In this document: positions 10,785 through 24,051 of the stretch, piece after piece
Layout of the letters: each line of letters starts with the position of its first letter
Position numbering within the stretch: position 1 is the first letter of the stretch
Assembly (NCBI GenBank): GCA_963514095.1
Contig: CAUPSS010000009.1
Span: 682,001 to 746,000 of the forward strand
Length of the DNA stretch: 64,000 nt
Source of the DNA: Eutrigla gurnardus
Lineage: Eukaryota; Chordata; Actinopteri; Perciformes; Triglidae
Direction of reading: 5' to 3'
The notes under the pieces: generated by a model
Databases searched by the model: none
The model's input: the letters and a program-made list of their open reading frames with translations, nothing else
What the model was told of the DNA's origin: nothing
Position numbers and translations under genes: made by a program

Positions 10785-13372
10785 ACCTGTCTGTCTCTAC
10801 ATGTCTCCCTGTGATAGACTGGTTACCTGTCTGTCTCTACATGTCGGCCCTGTGATAGACTGGTTACCTGTCTGTCTCTACATGTCAGCCCTGTGATAGA
10901 CTGGTTGCCTGTCTGTCTCTACATGTCAGCCCTGTGATAGACTGGTTACCTGTCTGTCTCTACATGTCTCCCTGTGATAGACTGGTTACCTGTCTGTCTC
11001 TACATGTCTCCTTGTGATAGACTGGTTACCTGTCTGTCTCTACATGTCAGCCCTGTGATAGACTGGTCACCTGTCTCTCTCTACATGTCAGCCCTGTGAT
11101 AGACTGGTTACCTGTCTGTCTCTACATGTCAGCCCTGTGATAGACTGGTTACCTGTCTGTCTGTACATGTCTCCCTGTGATAGACTGGTTACCTGTCTGT
11201 CTCTACATGTCTCCCTGTGATAGACTGGTTACCTGTCTGTCTCTACATGTCAGCCCTGTGATAGACTGGTTACCTGTCTGTCTCTACATGTCTCCCTGTG
11301 ATAGACTGGTTACCTGTCTGTCTCTACATGTCTCCCTGTGATAGACTGGTCACCTGTCTGTCTCTACATGTCTCCCTGTGATATACTGGTTACCTGTCTG
11401 TCTTTACATGTCTCCCTGTGATAGACTGGTTACCTGTCTGTCTCTACATGTCTCCCTGTGATAGACTGGTTTCCTGTCTGTCTCTACATGTCTCCCTGTG
11501 ATAGACTGGTTACCTGTCTGTCTCTACATGTCCCCCTGTGATAGACTGGTTACCTGTCTGTCTCTACATGTCTCCCTGTGATAGACTGGTTACCTGTCTG
11601 TCTCTACATGTCTCCCTGTGATAGACTGGTTACCTGTCTGTCTCTACATGTCCCCCTGTGATAGACTGGTTACCTGTCTGTCTCTACATGTCTCCCTGTG
11701 ATAGACTGGTTACCTGTCTGTCTCTACATGTCGGCCACATGATAGACTGGTTACCTGTCTGTCTCTACATGTCTCCCTGTGATAGACTGGTTACCTGTCT
11801 GTCTCTACATGTCTCCCTGTGATAGACTGGTTACCTGTCTGTCTCTACATGTCGGCCCTGTGATAGACTGGTTACCTGCCTGTCTCTACATGTCAGCCCT
11901 GTGATAGACTGGTTGCCTGTCTGTCTCTACATGTCAGCCCTGTGATAGACTGGTTACCTGTCTGTCTCTACATGTCTCCCTGTGATAGACTGGTTACCTG
12001 TCTGTCTCTACATGTCTCCCTGTGATAGACTGGTTACCTGTCTGTCTCTACATGTCAGCCCTGTGATAGACTGGTTACCTGTCTGTCTCTACATGTCCCC
12101 CTGTGATAGACTGGTTACCTGTCGGTCTCTACATGTCTCCTTGTGATAGACTGGTTACCTGTCTGTCTCTACATGTCTCCCTGTGATAGACTGGTTACCT
12201 GTCTGTCTCCACATGTCTCCATGTGATAGACTGGTTACCTGTCTGTCTCTACATGTCAGCCCTATGATAGACTGGTTACCTGTCTGTCTCTACATGTCAG
12301 CCCTGTGATAGACTGGTTACCTGTCTGTCTCTACATGTCAGCCATGTGATAGACTGGTTACCTGTCTGTCTGTACATGTCTCCCTGTGATAGACTGGTTA
12401 CCTGTCTGTCTCTACATGTCTCCCTGTGATAGACTGGTTACCTGTCTGTCTCTACATGTCTCCCTGTGATAGACTGGTCACCTGTCTGTCTCTACATGTC
12501 TCCCTGTGATAGACTGGTTACCTGTCTGTATTTACATGTCTCCCTGTGATAGACTGGTTACCTGTCTGTCTCTTCATGTCTCCCTATGATAGACTGGTTA
12601 CCTGTCTGTCTGTACATGTCCCCCTGTGATAGACTGGTTACCTGTCGGTCTCTACATGTCTCCCTGTGATAGACTGGTTACCTGTCTGTCTGTACATGTC
12701 TCCCTGTGATAGACTGGTTACCTGTCTGTCTCTACATGTCTCCCTGTGATAGACTGGTTACCTGTCTGTCTGTACATGTCTCCCTGTGATAGACTGGTTA
12801 CCTGTCTGTCTCTACATGTCTCCCTGTGATAGACTGGTTACCTGTCTGTCTCTAAATGTCGGCCCTGTGATAGACTGGTTACCTGTCTGTCTCTACATGT
12901 CTCCCTGTGATAGACTGGTTACCTGTCTGTCTCTACATGTCTCCCTGTGATAGACTGGTTACCTGTCTGTCTCTACATGTCTCCCTGTGATAGACTGGTT
13001 TCCTGTCTGTCTCTACATGTCTCCCTGTGATAGACTGGTTACCTGTCTGTCTCTACATGTCCCCCTGTGATAGACTGGTTACCTGTCTGTCTCTACATGT
13101 CTCCCTGTGATAGACTGGTTACCTGTCTGTCTCTACATGTCTCCCTGTGATAGACTGGTTACCTGTCTGTCTCTACATGTCCCCCTGTGATAGACTGGTT
13201 ACCTGTCTGTCTCTACATGTCTCCCTGTGATAGACTGGTTACCTGTCTGTCTCTACATGTCGGCCACATGATAGACTGGTTACCTGTCTGTCTCTACATG
13301 TCTCCCTGTGATAGACTGGTTACCTGTCTGTCTCTACATGTCTCCCTGTGATAGACTGGTTACCTGTCTGTC
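10785..13372. repeat. 2,817-bp tandem duplication, copy 1
   Basis: Marks repeat at exactly +2,817 bp: TCACCTGTCTCTCTC (11,068 / 13,885), ATATACT (11,381 / 14,198), GGCCACATG (11,732 / 14,549 and 13,261 / 16,078), AGCCATG and a TGTATTTACATG monomer. The copy ends near 13,372, where the second copy goes on to GGCCCTGTG instead. Confidence 0.9.
12571..12845. repeat. Local block duplicated at +802 bp
   Basis: The run TTCATG with CCCTATG, GTACATG-C, CGGTCTC-T, GTACATG-T, T, GTACATG-T, T occurs here and again from 13,373. The second occurrence fills the gap between the two 2,817-bp copies. Confidence 0.85.
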
Positions 13373-13647
13373 TCTTCATGTCTCCCTATGATAGACTGGT
13401 TACCTGTCTGTCTGTACATGTCCCCCTGTGATAGACTGGTTACCTGTCGGTCTCTACATGTCTCCCTGTGATAGACTGGTTACCTGTCTGTCTGTACATG
13501 TCTCCCTGTGATAGACTGGTTACCTGTCTGTCTCTACATGTCTCCCTGTGATAGACTGGTTACCTGTCTGTCTGTACATGTCTCCCTGTGATAGACTGGT
13601 TACCTGTCTGTCTCTACATGTCTCCCTGTGATAGACTGGTTACCTGT
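13373..13647. repeat. Second copy of the 12,571-12,845 block
   Basis: It lies exactly at the join between the two 2,817-bp copies. The template probably switched back about 800 bp before the larger unit was copied. Confidence 0.85.
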
Positions 13648-16189
13648 CTGTCTCTACATGTCGGCCCTGTGATAGACTGGTTACCTGTCTGTCTCTACAT
13701 GTCAGCCCTGTGATAGACTGGTTGCCTGTCTGTCTCTACATGTCAGCCCTGTGATAGACTGGTTACCTGTCTGTCTCTACATGTCTCCCTGTGATAGACT
13801 GGTTACCTGTCTGTCTCTACATGTCTCCTTGTGATAGACTGGTTACCTGTCTGTCTCTACATGTCAGCCCTGTGATAGACTGGTCACCTGTCTCTCTCTA
13901 CATGTCAGCCCTGTGATAGACTGGTTACCTGTCTGTCTCTACATGTCAGCCCTGTGATAGACTGGTTACCTGTCTGTCTGTACATGTCTCCCTGTGATAG
14001 ACTGGTTACCTGTCTGTCTCTACATGTCTCCCTGTGATAGACTGGTTACCTGTCTGTCTCTACATGTCAGCCCTGTGATAGACTGGTTACCTGTCTGTCT
14101 CTACATGTCTCCCTGTGATAGACTGGTTACCTGTCTGTCTCTACATGTCTCCCTGTGATAGACTGGTCACCTGTCTGTCTCTACATGTCTCCCTGTGATA
14201 TACTGGTTACCTGTCTGTCTTTACATGTCTCCCTGTGATAGACTGGTTACCTGTCTGTCTCTACATGTCTCCCTGTGATAGACTGGTTTCCTGTCTGTCT
14301 CTACATGTCTCCCTGTGATAGACTGGTTACCTGTCTGTCTCTACATGTCCCCCTGTGATAGACTGGTTACCTGTCTGTCTCTACATGTCTCCCTGTGATA
14401 GACTGGTTACCTGTCTGTCTCTACATGTCTCCCTGTGATAGACTGGTTACCTGTCTGTCTCTACATGTCCCCCTGTGATAGACTGGTTACCTGTCTGTCT
14501 CTACATGTCTCCCTGTGATAGACTGGTTACCTGTCTGTCTCTACATGTCGGCCACATGATAGACTGGTTACCTGTCTGTCTCTACATGTCTCCCTGTGAT
14601 AGACTGGTTACCTGTCTGTCTCTACATGTCTCCCTGTGATAGACTGGTTACCTGTCTGTCTCTACATGTCGGCCCTGTGATAGACTGGTTACCTGCCTGT
14701 CTCTACATGTCAGCCCTGTGATAGACTGGTTGCCTGTCTGTCTCTACATGTCAGCCCTGTGATAGACTGGTTACCTGTCTGTCTCTACATGTCTCCCTGT
14801 GATAGACTGGTTACCTGTCTGTCTCTACATGTCTCCCTGTGATAGACTGGTTACCTGTCTGTCTCTACATGTCAGCCCTGTGATAGACTGGTTACCTGTC
14901 TGTCTCTACATGTCCCCCTGTGATAGACTGGTTACCTGTCGGTCTCTACATGTCTCCTTGTGATAGACTGGTTACCTGTCTGTCTCTACATGTCTCCCTG
15001 TGATAGACTGGTTACCTGTCTGTCTCCACATGTCTCCATGTGATAGACTGGTTACCTGTCTGTCTCTACATGTCAGCCCTATGATAGACTGGTTACCTGT
15101 CTGTCTCTACATGTCAGCCCTGTGATAGACTGGTTACCTGTCTGTCTCTACATGTCAGCCATGTGATAGACTGGTTACCTGTCTGTCTGTACATGTCTCC
15201 CTGTGATAGACTGGTTACCTGTCTGTCTCTACATGTCTCCCTGTGATAGACTGGTTACCTGTCTGTCTCTACATGTCTCCCTGTGATAGACTGGTCACCT
15301 GTCTGTCTCTACATGTCTCCCTGTGATAGACTGGTTACCTGTCTGTATTTACATGTCTCCCTGTGATAGACTGGTTACCTGTCTGTCTCTTCATGTCTCC
15401 CTATGATAGACTGGTTACCTGTCTGTCTGTACATGTCCCCCTGTGATAGACTGGTTACCTGTCGGTCTCTACATGTCTCCCTGTGATAGACTGGTTACCT
15501 GTCTGTCTGTACATGTCTCCCTGTGATAGACTGGTTACCTGTCTGTCTCTACATGTCTCCCTGTGATAGACTGGTTACCTGTCTGTCTGTACATGTCTCC
15601 CTGTGATAGACTGGTTACCTGTCTGTCTCTACATGTCTCCCTGTGATAGACTGGTTACCTGTCTGTCTCTAAATGTCGGCCCTGTGATAGACTGGTTACC
15701 TGTCTGTCTCTACATGTCTCCCTGTGATAGACTGGTTACCTGTCTGTCTCTACATGTCTCCCTGTGATAGACTGGTTACCTGTCTGTCTCTACATGTCTC
15801 CCTGTGATAGACTGGTTTCCTGTCTGTCTCTACATGTCTCCCTGTGATAGACTGGTTACCTGTCTGTCTCTACATGTCCCCCTGTGATAGACTGGTTACC
15901 TGTCTGTCTCTACATGTCTCCCTGTGATAGACTGGTTACCTGTCTGTCTCTACATGTCTCCCTGTGATAGACTGGTTACCTGTCTGTCTCTACATGTCCC
16001 CCTGTGATAGACTGGTTACCTGTCTGTCTCTACATGTCTCCCTGTGATAGACTGGTTACCTGTCTGTCTCTACATGTCGGCCACATGATAGACTGGTTAC
16101 CTGTCTGTCTCTACATGTCTCCCTGTGATAGACTGGTTACCTGTCTGTCTCTACATGTCTCCCTGTGATAGACTGGTTACCTGTCTGTC
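13602..16189. repeat. 2,817-bp tandem duplication, copy 2
   Basis: This is the downstream copy of 10,785-13,372. Its two GGCCACATG anchors at 14,549 and 16,078 are 1,529 bp apart, as are those of copy 1 (11,732 and 13,261). That is close to the 1,530-bp spacing of the ordered HOR region further right. Confidence 0.9.
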
Positions 16190-17108
16190 TCTACATGTCG
16201 GCCCTGTGATAGACTGGTTACCTGCCTGTCTCTACATGTCAGCCCTGTGATAGACTGGTTGCCTGTCTGTCTCTACATGTCAGCCCTGTGATAGACTGGT
16301 TACCTGTCTGTCTCTACATGTCTCCCTGTGATAGACTGGTTACCTGTCTGTCTCTACATGTCTCCCTGTGATAGACTGGTTACCTGTCTGTCTCTACATG
16401 TCAGCCCTGTGATAGACTGGTTACCTGTCTGTCTCTACATGTCCCCCTGTGATAGACTGGTTACCTGTCGGTCTCTACATGTCTCCTTGTGATAGACTGG
16501 TTACCTGTCTGTCTCTACATGTCTCCCTGTGATAGACTGGTTACCTGTCTGTCTCCACATGTCAGCCCTGTGATAGACTGGTTACCTGTCTGTCTCTACA
16601 TGTCAGCCATGTGATAGACTGGTTACCTGTCTGTCTGTACATGTCTCCCTGTGATAGACTGGTTACCTGTCTGTCTCTACATGTCTCCCTGTGATAGACT
16701 GGTTACCTGTCTGTCTCTACATGTCTCCCTGTGATAGACTGGTCACCTGTCTGTCTCTACATGTCTCCCTGTGATAGACTGGTTACCTGTCTGTCTTTAC
16801 ATGTCTCCCTGTGATAGACTGGTTACCTGTCTGTCTCTTCATGTCTCCCTATGATAGACTGGTTACCTGTCTGTCTGTACATGTCCCCCTGTGATAGACT
16901 GGTTACCTGTCGGTCTCTACATGTCTCCCTGTGATAGACTGGTTACCTGTCTGTCTGTACATGTCTCCCTGTGATAGACTGGTTACCTGTCTGTCTCTAC
17001 ATGTCTCCCTGTGATAGACTGGTTACCTGTCTGTCTGTACATGTCTCCCTGTGATAGACTGGTTACCTGTCTGTCTCTACATGTCTCCCTGTGATAGACT
17101 GGTTACCT
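16190..17108. repeat. Partial third copy of 14.67-15.65 kb with an 81-bp deletion
   Basis: The GGCCCTGTG monomer at 16,199 matches 14,670 (+1,529), but the AGCCATG monomer at 16,605 matches 15,157 (+1,448). Two monomers (40 + 41 bp) are missing, and the junction is a fused monomer at about 16,553 that reads CCACATGTC followed by AGCCCTGTG. Similarity continues to about 17,100. Confidence 0.85.
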
Positions 17109-18773
17109 GTCTGTCTCTACATGTCAGCCCTGTGATAGACTGGTTACCTGTCTGTCTCTACATGTCTCCCTGTGATAGACTGGTTACCTGTCTGTCTCTA
17201 CATGTCTCCCTGTGATAGACTGGTCACCTGTCTGTCTCTACATGTCTCCCTGTGATAGACTGGTTACCTGTCTGTCTTTACATGTCTCCCTGTGATAGAC
17301 TGGTTACCTGTCTGTCTCTACATGTCTCCCTGTGATAGACTGGTTACCTGTCTGTCTCTACATGTCTCCCTGTGATAGACTGGTTACCTGTCTGTCTCTA
17401 CATGTCCCCTTGTGATAGACTGGTTACCTGTCTGTCTCTACATGTCTCCCTGTGATAGACTGGTTACCTGTCTGTCTCTACATGTCTCCCTGTGATAGAC
17501 TGGTTACCTGTCTGTCTCTACATGTCCCCCTGTGATAGACTGGTTACCTGTCAGTCTCTACATGTCTCCCTGTGATAGACTGGTTACCTGTCTGTCTCTA
17601 CATGTCTCCCTGTGATAGACTGGTTACCTGTCTGTCTCTACATGTCAGCCCTGTGATAGACTGGTCACCTGTCTGTCTCTACATGTCAGCCTGTGATAGA
17701 CTGGTTACCTGTCTGTCTCTACATGTCAGTCCTGTGATAGACTGGTCACCTGTCTCTCTCTACATGTCAGCCCTGTGATAGACTGGTCACCTGTCTGTCT
17801 TTACATGTCTCCCTGTGATAGACTGGTTACCTGTCTGTCTCTACATGTCTCCCTGTGATAGACTGGTTACCTGTCTGTCTCTACATGTCAGCCCTGTGAT
17901 AGACTGGTTACCTGTCTGTCTCTACATGTCCCCCTGTGATAGACTGGTTACCTGTCGGTCTCTACATGTCTCCCTGTGATAGACTGGTTACCTGTCTGTC
18001 TCTACATGTCTCCCTGTGATAGACTGGTTACGTGTCTGTCTCCACATGTCTCCATGTGATAGACTGGTTACCTGTCTGTCTCTACATGTCAGCCCTATGA
18101 TAGACTGGTTACCTGTCTGTCTCTACATGTCAGCCCTGTGATAGACTGGTTACCTGTCTGTCTCTACATGTCAGCCCTGTGATAGACTGGTTACCTGTCT
18201 GTCTGTACATGTCTCCCTGTGATAGACTGGTTACCTGTCTGTCTCTACATGTCTCCCTGTGATAGACTGGTTACCTGTCTGTCTCTACATGTCAGCCCTG
18301 TGATAGACTGGTTACCTGTCTGTCTCTACATGTCTCCCTGTGATAGACTGGTCACCTGTCTGTCTCTACATGTCTCCCTGTGATAGACTGGTCACCTGTC
18401 TGTCTCTACATGTCTCCCTGTGATAGACTGGTTACCTGTCTGTCTTTACATGTCTCCCTGTGATAGACTGGTTACCTGTCTGTCTCTACATGTCTCCCTG
18501 TGATAGACTGGTTACCTGTCTGTCTCTACATGTCTCCCTGTGATAGACTGGTTACCTGTCTGTCTCTACATGTCCCCTTGTGATAGACTGGTTACCTGTC
18601 TGTCTCTACATGTCTCCCTGTGATAGACTGGTTACCTGTCTGTCTCTACATGTCTCCCTGTGATAGACTGGTTACCTGTCTGTCTCTACATGTCCCCCTG
18701 TGATAGACTGGTTACCTGTCTGTCTCTACATGTCTCCCTGTGATAGACTGGTTACCTGTCTGTCTCTACATGT
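17109..18773. repeat. Relative of the 8.66-10.7 kb segment
   Basis: The order A, T, T, TTTACATG, T, T, CCCCTTG, T, T, C, CAGTCTC-T, T, A, then 40-bp AGCCTGTG, A with TCTCTCTC, matches 8.66-9.2 kb with a few monomers added. It then runs through C, CGGTCTC, TTACGTG, CCACATG and AGCCCTATG to the anchor at 18,774. Offsets of 8,574 bp (17,572 versus 8,998) and 8,050 bp (18,774 versus 10,724) bracket it. Confidence 0.75.
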
Positions 18774-20063
18774 CGGCCCCATGATAGACTGGTTACCTGT
18801 CTGTCTCTACATGTCTCCCTGTGATAAACTGGTTACCTGTCTGTCTCTACATGTCTCCCTGTGATAGACTGGTTACCTGTCTGTCTCTACATGTCGGCCC
18901 TGTGATAGACTGGTTACCTGTCTGTCTCTACATGTCAGCCCTGTGATAGACTGGTTGCCTGTCTGTCTCTACATGTCAGCCCTGTGATAGACTGGTTACC
19001 TGTCTGTCTCTACGTGTCTCCCTGTGATAGACTGGTTACCTGTCTGTCTCTACATGTCTCCTTGTGATAGACTGGTTACCTGTCTGTCTCTACATGTCAG
19101 CCCTGTGATAGACTGGTCACCTGTCTCTCTCTACATGTCAGCCCTGTGATAGACTGGTCACCTGTCTGTCTCTACATGTCAGCCCTGTGATAGACTGGTT
19201 ACCTGTCTGTCTCTACATGTCTCCCTGTGATAGACTGGTTACCTGTCTGTCTCTACATGTCCCCCTGTGATAGACTGGTTACCTGTCTGTCTTTACATGT
19301 CTCCCTGTGATAGACTGGTTACCTGTCTGTCTCTCCATGTCTCCCTGTGATAGACTGGTTACCTGTCTGTCTCTACATGTCTCCCTGTGATAGACTGGTT
19401 ACCTGTCTGTCTCTACATGTCTCCATGTGATAGACTGGTTACCTGTCTGTCTCTACATGTCTCCCTGTGATAGACTGGTTAACTGTCTGTCTCTACATGT
19501 CCCCCTGTGATAGACTGGTTACCTGTCTGTCTCTACATGTCTCCCTGTGATAGACTGGTTACCTGTCTGTCTCTACATGTCGGCCCCGTGATAGACTGGT
19601 TACCTGTCTGTCTCTACATGTCTCCCTGTGATAGACTGGTTACCTGTCTGTCTCTACATGTCTCCCTGTGATAGACTGGTTACCTGTCTGTCTCTACATG
19701 TCCCCCTGTGATAGACTGGTTACCGGTCGGTCTCTACATGTCTCCCTGTGATAGACTGGTTACCTGTCTGTCTCTACATGTCTCCCTGTGATAGACTGGT
19801 TACCTGTCTGTCTCCACATGTCTCCATGTGATAGACTGGTTACCTGTCTGTCTCTACATGTCAGCCCTATGATAGACTGGTTACCTGTCTGTCTCTACAT
19901 GTCAGCCCTGTGATAGACTGGTTACCTGTCTGTCTCTACATGTCTCCCTGTGATAGACTGGTTACCTGTCTGTCTCTACATGTCCCCCTGTGATAGACTG
20001 GTTACCTGTCTGTCTCTACATGTCTCCCTGTGATAGACTGGTTACCTGTCTGTCTCTACATGT
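18774..20063. repeat. Truncated HOR-D, 32 monomers (1,290 bp)
   Basis: It begins at a GGCCCCATG monomer and follows HOR-D for 29 monomers, including the private marks GATAAACT (18,823), TACGTGTC (19,011) and ACCGGTCGG (19,721). It then ends with T, C, T instead of the last 14 D monomers. Twenty-two 40-bp and ten 41-bp monomers give 1,290 bp, matching the measured anchor spacing. Confidence 0.9.
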
Positions 20064-21593
20064 CGGCCCCATGATAGACTGGTTACCTGTCTGTCTCTAC
20101 ATGTCTCCCTGTGATAGACTGGTTACCTGTCTGTCTCTACATGTCTCCCTGTGATAGACTGGTTACCTGTCTGTCTCTACATGTCGGCCCTGTGATAGAC
20201 TGGTTACCTGTCTGTCTCTACATGTCAGCCCTGTGATAGACTGGTTGCCTGTCTGTCTCTACATGTCAGCCCTGTGATAGACTGGTTACCTGTCTGTCTC
20301 TACATGTCTCCCTGTGATAGACTGGTTACCTGTCTGTCTCTACATGTCTCCCTGTGATAGACTGGTTACCTGTCTGTCTCTACATGTCAGCCCTGTGATA
20401 GACTGGTCACCTGTCTGTCTCTACATGTCAGCCCTATGATAGACTGGTTACCTGTCTGTCTCTACATGTCAGCCCTGTGATAGACTGGTTACCTGTCTGT
20501 CTCTACATGTCCCCCTGTGATAGACTGGTTACCTGTCGGTCTCTACATGTCTCCCTGTGATAGACTGGTTACCTGTCTGTCTCTACATGTCTCCCTGTGA
20601 TAGACTGGTTACCTGTCTGTCTCCACATGTCTCCATGTGATAGACTGGTTACCTGTCTGTCTCTACATGTCAGCCCTATGATAGACTGGTTACCTGTCTG
20701 TCTCTACATGTCAGCCCTGTGATAGACTGGTTACCTGTCTGTCTCTACATGTCAGCCCTGTGATAGACTGGTTACCTGTCTGTCTGTACATGTCTCCCTG
20801 TGATAGACTGGTTACCTGTCTGTCTCTACATGTCTCCCTGTGATAGACTGGTTACCTGTCTGTCTCTACATGTCTCCCTGTGATAGACTGGTCACCTGTC
20901 TGTCTCTACATGTCTCCCTGTGATAGACTGGTCACCTGTCTGTCTCTTCATGTCTCCCTGTGATAGACTGGTTACCTGTCTGTCTGTACATGTCCCCCTG
21001 TGATAGACTGGTTACCTGTCGGTCTCTACATGTCTCCCTGTGATAGACTGGTTACCTGTCTGTCTGTACATGTCCCCCTGTGATAGACTGGTTACCTGTC
21101 GGTCTCTACATGTCTCCCTGTGATAGACTGGTTACCTGTCTGTCTGTACATGTCTCCCTGTGATAGACTGGTTACCTGTCTGTCTCTACATGTCTCCCTG
21201 TGATAGACTGGTCACCTGTCTGTCTCTACATGTCTCCCTGTGATAGACTGGTTACCTGTCTGTCTTTACATGTCTCCCTGTGATAGACTGGTTACCTGTC
21301 TGTCTCTACATGTCTCCCTGTGATAGACTGGTTACCTGTCTGTCTCTACATGTCTCCCTGTGATAGACTGGTTACCTGTCTGTCTCTACATGTCCCCCTG
21401 TGATAGACTGGTTACCTGTCTGTCTCTACATGTCTCCCTGTGATAGACTGGTTACCTGTCTGTCTCTACATGTCTCCCTGTGATAGACTGGTTACCTGTC
21501 TGTCTCTACATGTCCCCCTGTGATAGACTGGTTACCTGTCTGTCTCTACATGTCTCCCTGTGATAGACTGGTTACCTGTCTGTCTCTACATGT
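20064..21593. repeat. HOR-A copy 1, 38 monomers (1,530 bp)
   Basis: The monomer order is G, T, T, G, A, A, T, T, A, A(CCCTATG), A, C, CGG-T, T, CCACATG, A(CCCTATG), A, A, GTACATG-T, T, T, T, TTCATG, GTACATG-C, CGG-T, GTACATG-C, CGG-T, GTACATG-T, T, T, TTTACATG, T, T, C, T, T, C, T. That is 38 monomers, of which 10 are 41 bp, giving exactly 1,530 bp. The GTACATG-C plus CGG-T pair is itself doubled inside the unit. Confidence 0.93.
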
Positions 21594-23324
21594 CGGCCCC
21601 ATGATAGACTGGTTACCTGTCTGTCTCTACATGTCTCCCTGTGATAAACTGGTTACCTGTCTGTCTCTACATGTCTCCCTGTGATAGACTGGTTACCTGT
21701 CTGTCTCTACATGTCGGCCCTGTGATAGACTGGTTACCTGTCTGTCTCTACATGTCAGCCCTGTGATAGACTGGTTGCCTGTCTGTCTCTACATGTCAGC
21801 CCTGTGATAGACTGGTTACCTGTCTGTCTCTACGTGTCTCCCTGTGATAGACTGGTTACCTGTCTGTCTCTACATGTCTCCTTGTGATAGACTGGTTACC
21901 TGTCTGTCTCTACATGTCAGCCCTGTGATAGACTGGTCACCTGTCTCTCTCTACATGTCAGCCCTGTGATAGACTGGTCACCTGTCTGTCTCTACATGTC
22001 AGCCCTGTGATAGACTGGTTACCTGTCTGTCTCTACATGTCTCCCTGTGATAGACTGGTTACCTGTCTGTCTCTACATGTCCCCCTGTGATAGACTGGTT
22101 ACCTGTCTGTCTTTACATGTCTCCCTGTGATAGACTGGTTACCTGTCTGTCTCTCCATGTCTCCCTGTGATAGACTGGTTACCTGTCTGTCTCTACATGT
22201 CTCCCTGTGATAGACTGGTTACCTGTCTGTCTCTACATGTCTCCATGTGATAGACTGGTTACCTGTCTGTCTCTACATGTCTCCCTGTGATAGACTGGTT
22301 AACTGTCTGTCTCTACATGTCCCCCTGTGATAGACTGGTTACCTGTCTGTCTCTACATGTCTCCCTGTGATAGACTGGTTACCTGTCTGTCTCTACATGT
22401 CGGCCCCGTGATAGACTGGTTACCTGTCTGTCTCTACATGTCTCCCTGTGATAGACTGGTTACCTGTCTGTCTCTACATGTCTCCCTGTGATAGACTGGT
22501 TACCTGTCTGTCTCTACATGTCCCCCTGTGATAGACTGGTTACCGGTCGGTCTCTACATGTCTCCCTGTGATAGACTGGTTACCTGTCTGTCTCTACATG
22601 TCTCCCTGTGATAGACTGGTTACCTGTCTGTCTCCACATGTCTCCATGTGATAGACTGGTTACCTGTCTGTCTCTACATGTCAGCCCTATGATAGACTGG
22701 TTACCTGTCTGTCTCTACATGTCAGCCCTGTGATAGACTGGTTACCTGTCTGTCTCTACATGTCAGCCCTGTGATACACTGGTTACCTGTCTGTCTGTAC
22801 ATGTCTCCCTGTGATAGACTGGTTACCTGTCTGTCTCTACATGTCTCCCTGTGATAGACTGGTTACCTGTCTGTCTCTACATGTCTCCCTGTGATAGACT
22901 GGTCACCTGTCTGTCTCTACATGTCTCCCTGTGATAGACTGGTTACCTGTCTGTCTTTACATGTCTCCCTGTGATAGACTGGTTACCTGTCTGTCTTTAC
23001 ATGTCTCCCTGTGATAGACTGGTTACCTGTCTGTCTCTACATGTCTCCCTGTGATAGACTGGTTACCTGTCTGTCTCTACATGTCTCCCTGTGATAGACT
23101 GGTTACCTGTCTGTCTCTACATGTCCCCCTGTGATAGACTGGTTACCTGTCTGTCTCTACATGTCTCCCTGTGATAGACTGGTTACCTGTCTGTCTCTAC
23201 ATGTCTCCCTGTGATAGACTGGTTACCTGTCTGTCTCTACATGTCCCCCTGTGATAGACTGGTTACCTGTCTGTCTCTACATGTCTCCCTGTGATAGACT
23301 GGTTACCTGTCTGTCTCTACATGT
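21594..23324. repeat. HOR-D copy 1, 43 monomers (1,731 bp)
   Basis: Forty-three monomers, 11 of them 41 bp, total 1,731 bp. Private marks are GATAAACT (21,643), TACGTGTC (21,831), ACCGGTCGG (22,541), a GATACACT monomer (about 22,773) and a doubled TTTACATG monomer. All recur at +5,480 bp in copy 2. Confidence 0.92.
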
Positions 23325-24051
23325 CGGCCCCATGATAGACTGGTTACCTGTCTGTCTCTACATGTCTCCCTGTGATAGACTGGTTACCTGTCTGTCTCTA
23401 CATGTCTCCCTGTGATAGACTGGTTACCTGTCTGTCTCTACATGTCGGCCCTGTGATAGACTGGTTACCTGTCTGTCTCTACATGTCAGCCCTGTGATAG
23501 ACTGGTTGCCTGTCTGTCTCTACATGTCTCCCTGTGATAGACTGGTTACCTGTCTGTCTCTACATGTCGGCCCCGTGATAGACTGGTTACCTGTCTGTCT
23601 CTACATGTCTCCCTGTGATAGACTGGTTACCTGTCTGTCTCTACATGTCTCCCTGTGATAGACTGGTTACCTGTCTGTCTCTACATGTCCCCCTGTGATA
23701 GACTGGTTACCTGTCGGTCTCTACATGTCTCCCTGTGATAGACTGGTTACCTGTCTGTCTCTACATGTCTCCCTGTGATAGACTGGTTACCTGTCTGTCT
23801 CCACATGTCTCCATGTGATAGACTGGTTACCTGTCTGTCTCTACATGTCAGCCCTATGATAGACTGGTTACCTGTCTGTCGCTACATGTCAGCCCTGTGA
23901 TAGACTGGTTACCTGTCTGTCTCTACATGTCAGCCCTGTGATAGACTGGTTACCTGTCTGTCTGTACATGTCTCCCTGTGATAGACTGGTTACCTGTCTG
24001 TCTCTACATGTCTCCCTGTGATAGACTGGTTACCTGTCTGTCTCTACATGT
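23325..24051. repeat. HOR-F: extra copy of the first 18 monomers of HOR-E (727 bp)
   Basis: The eighteen monomers, seven of them 41 bp, are the same as the start of the adjacent HOR-E, including the private GTCGCTACATG mark (23,881, repeated at 24,608). It is a 727-bp tandem duplication present in this super-repeat and absent from the next two, which accounts for 5,480 minus 4,753 bp. Confidence 0.92.
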
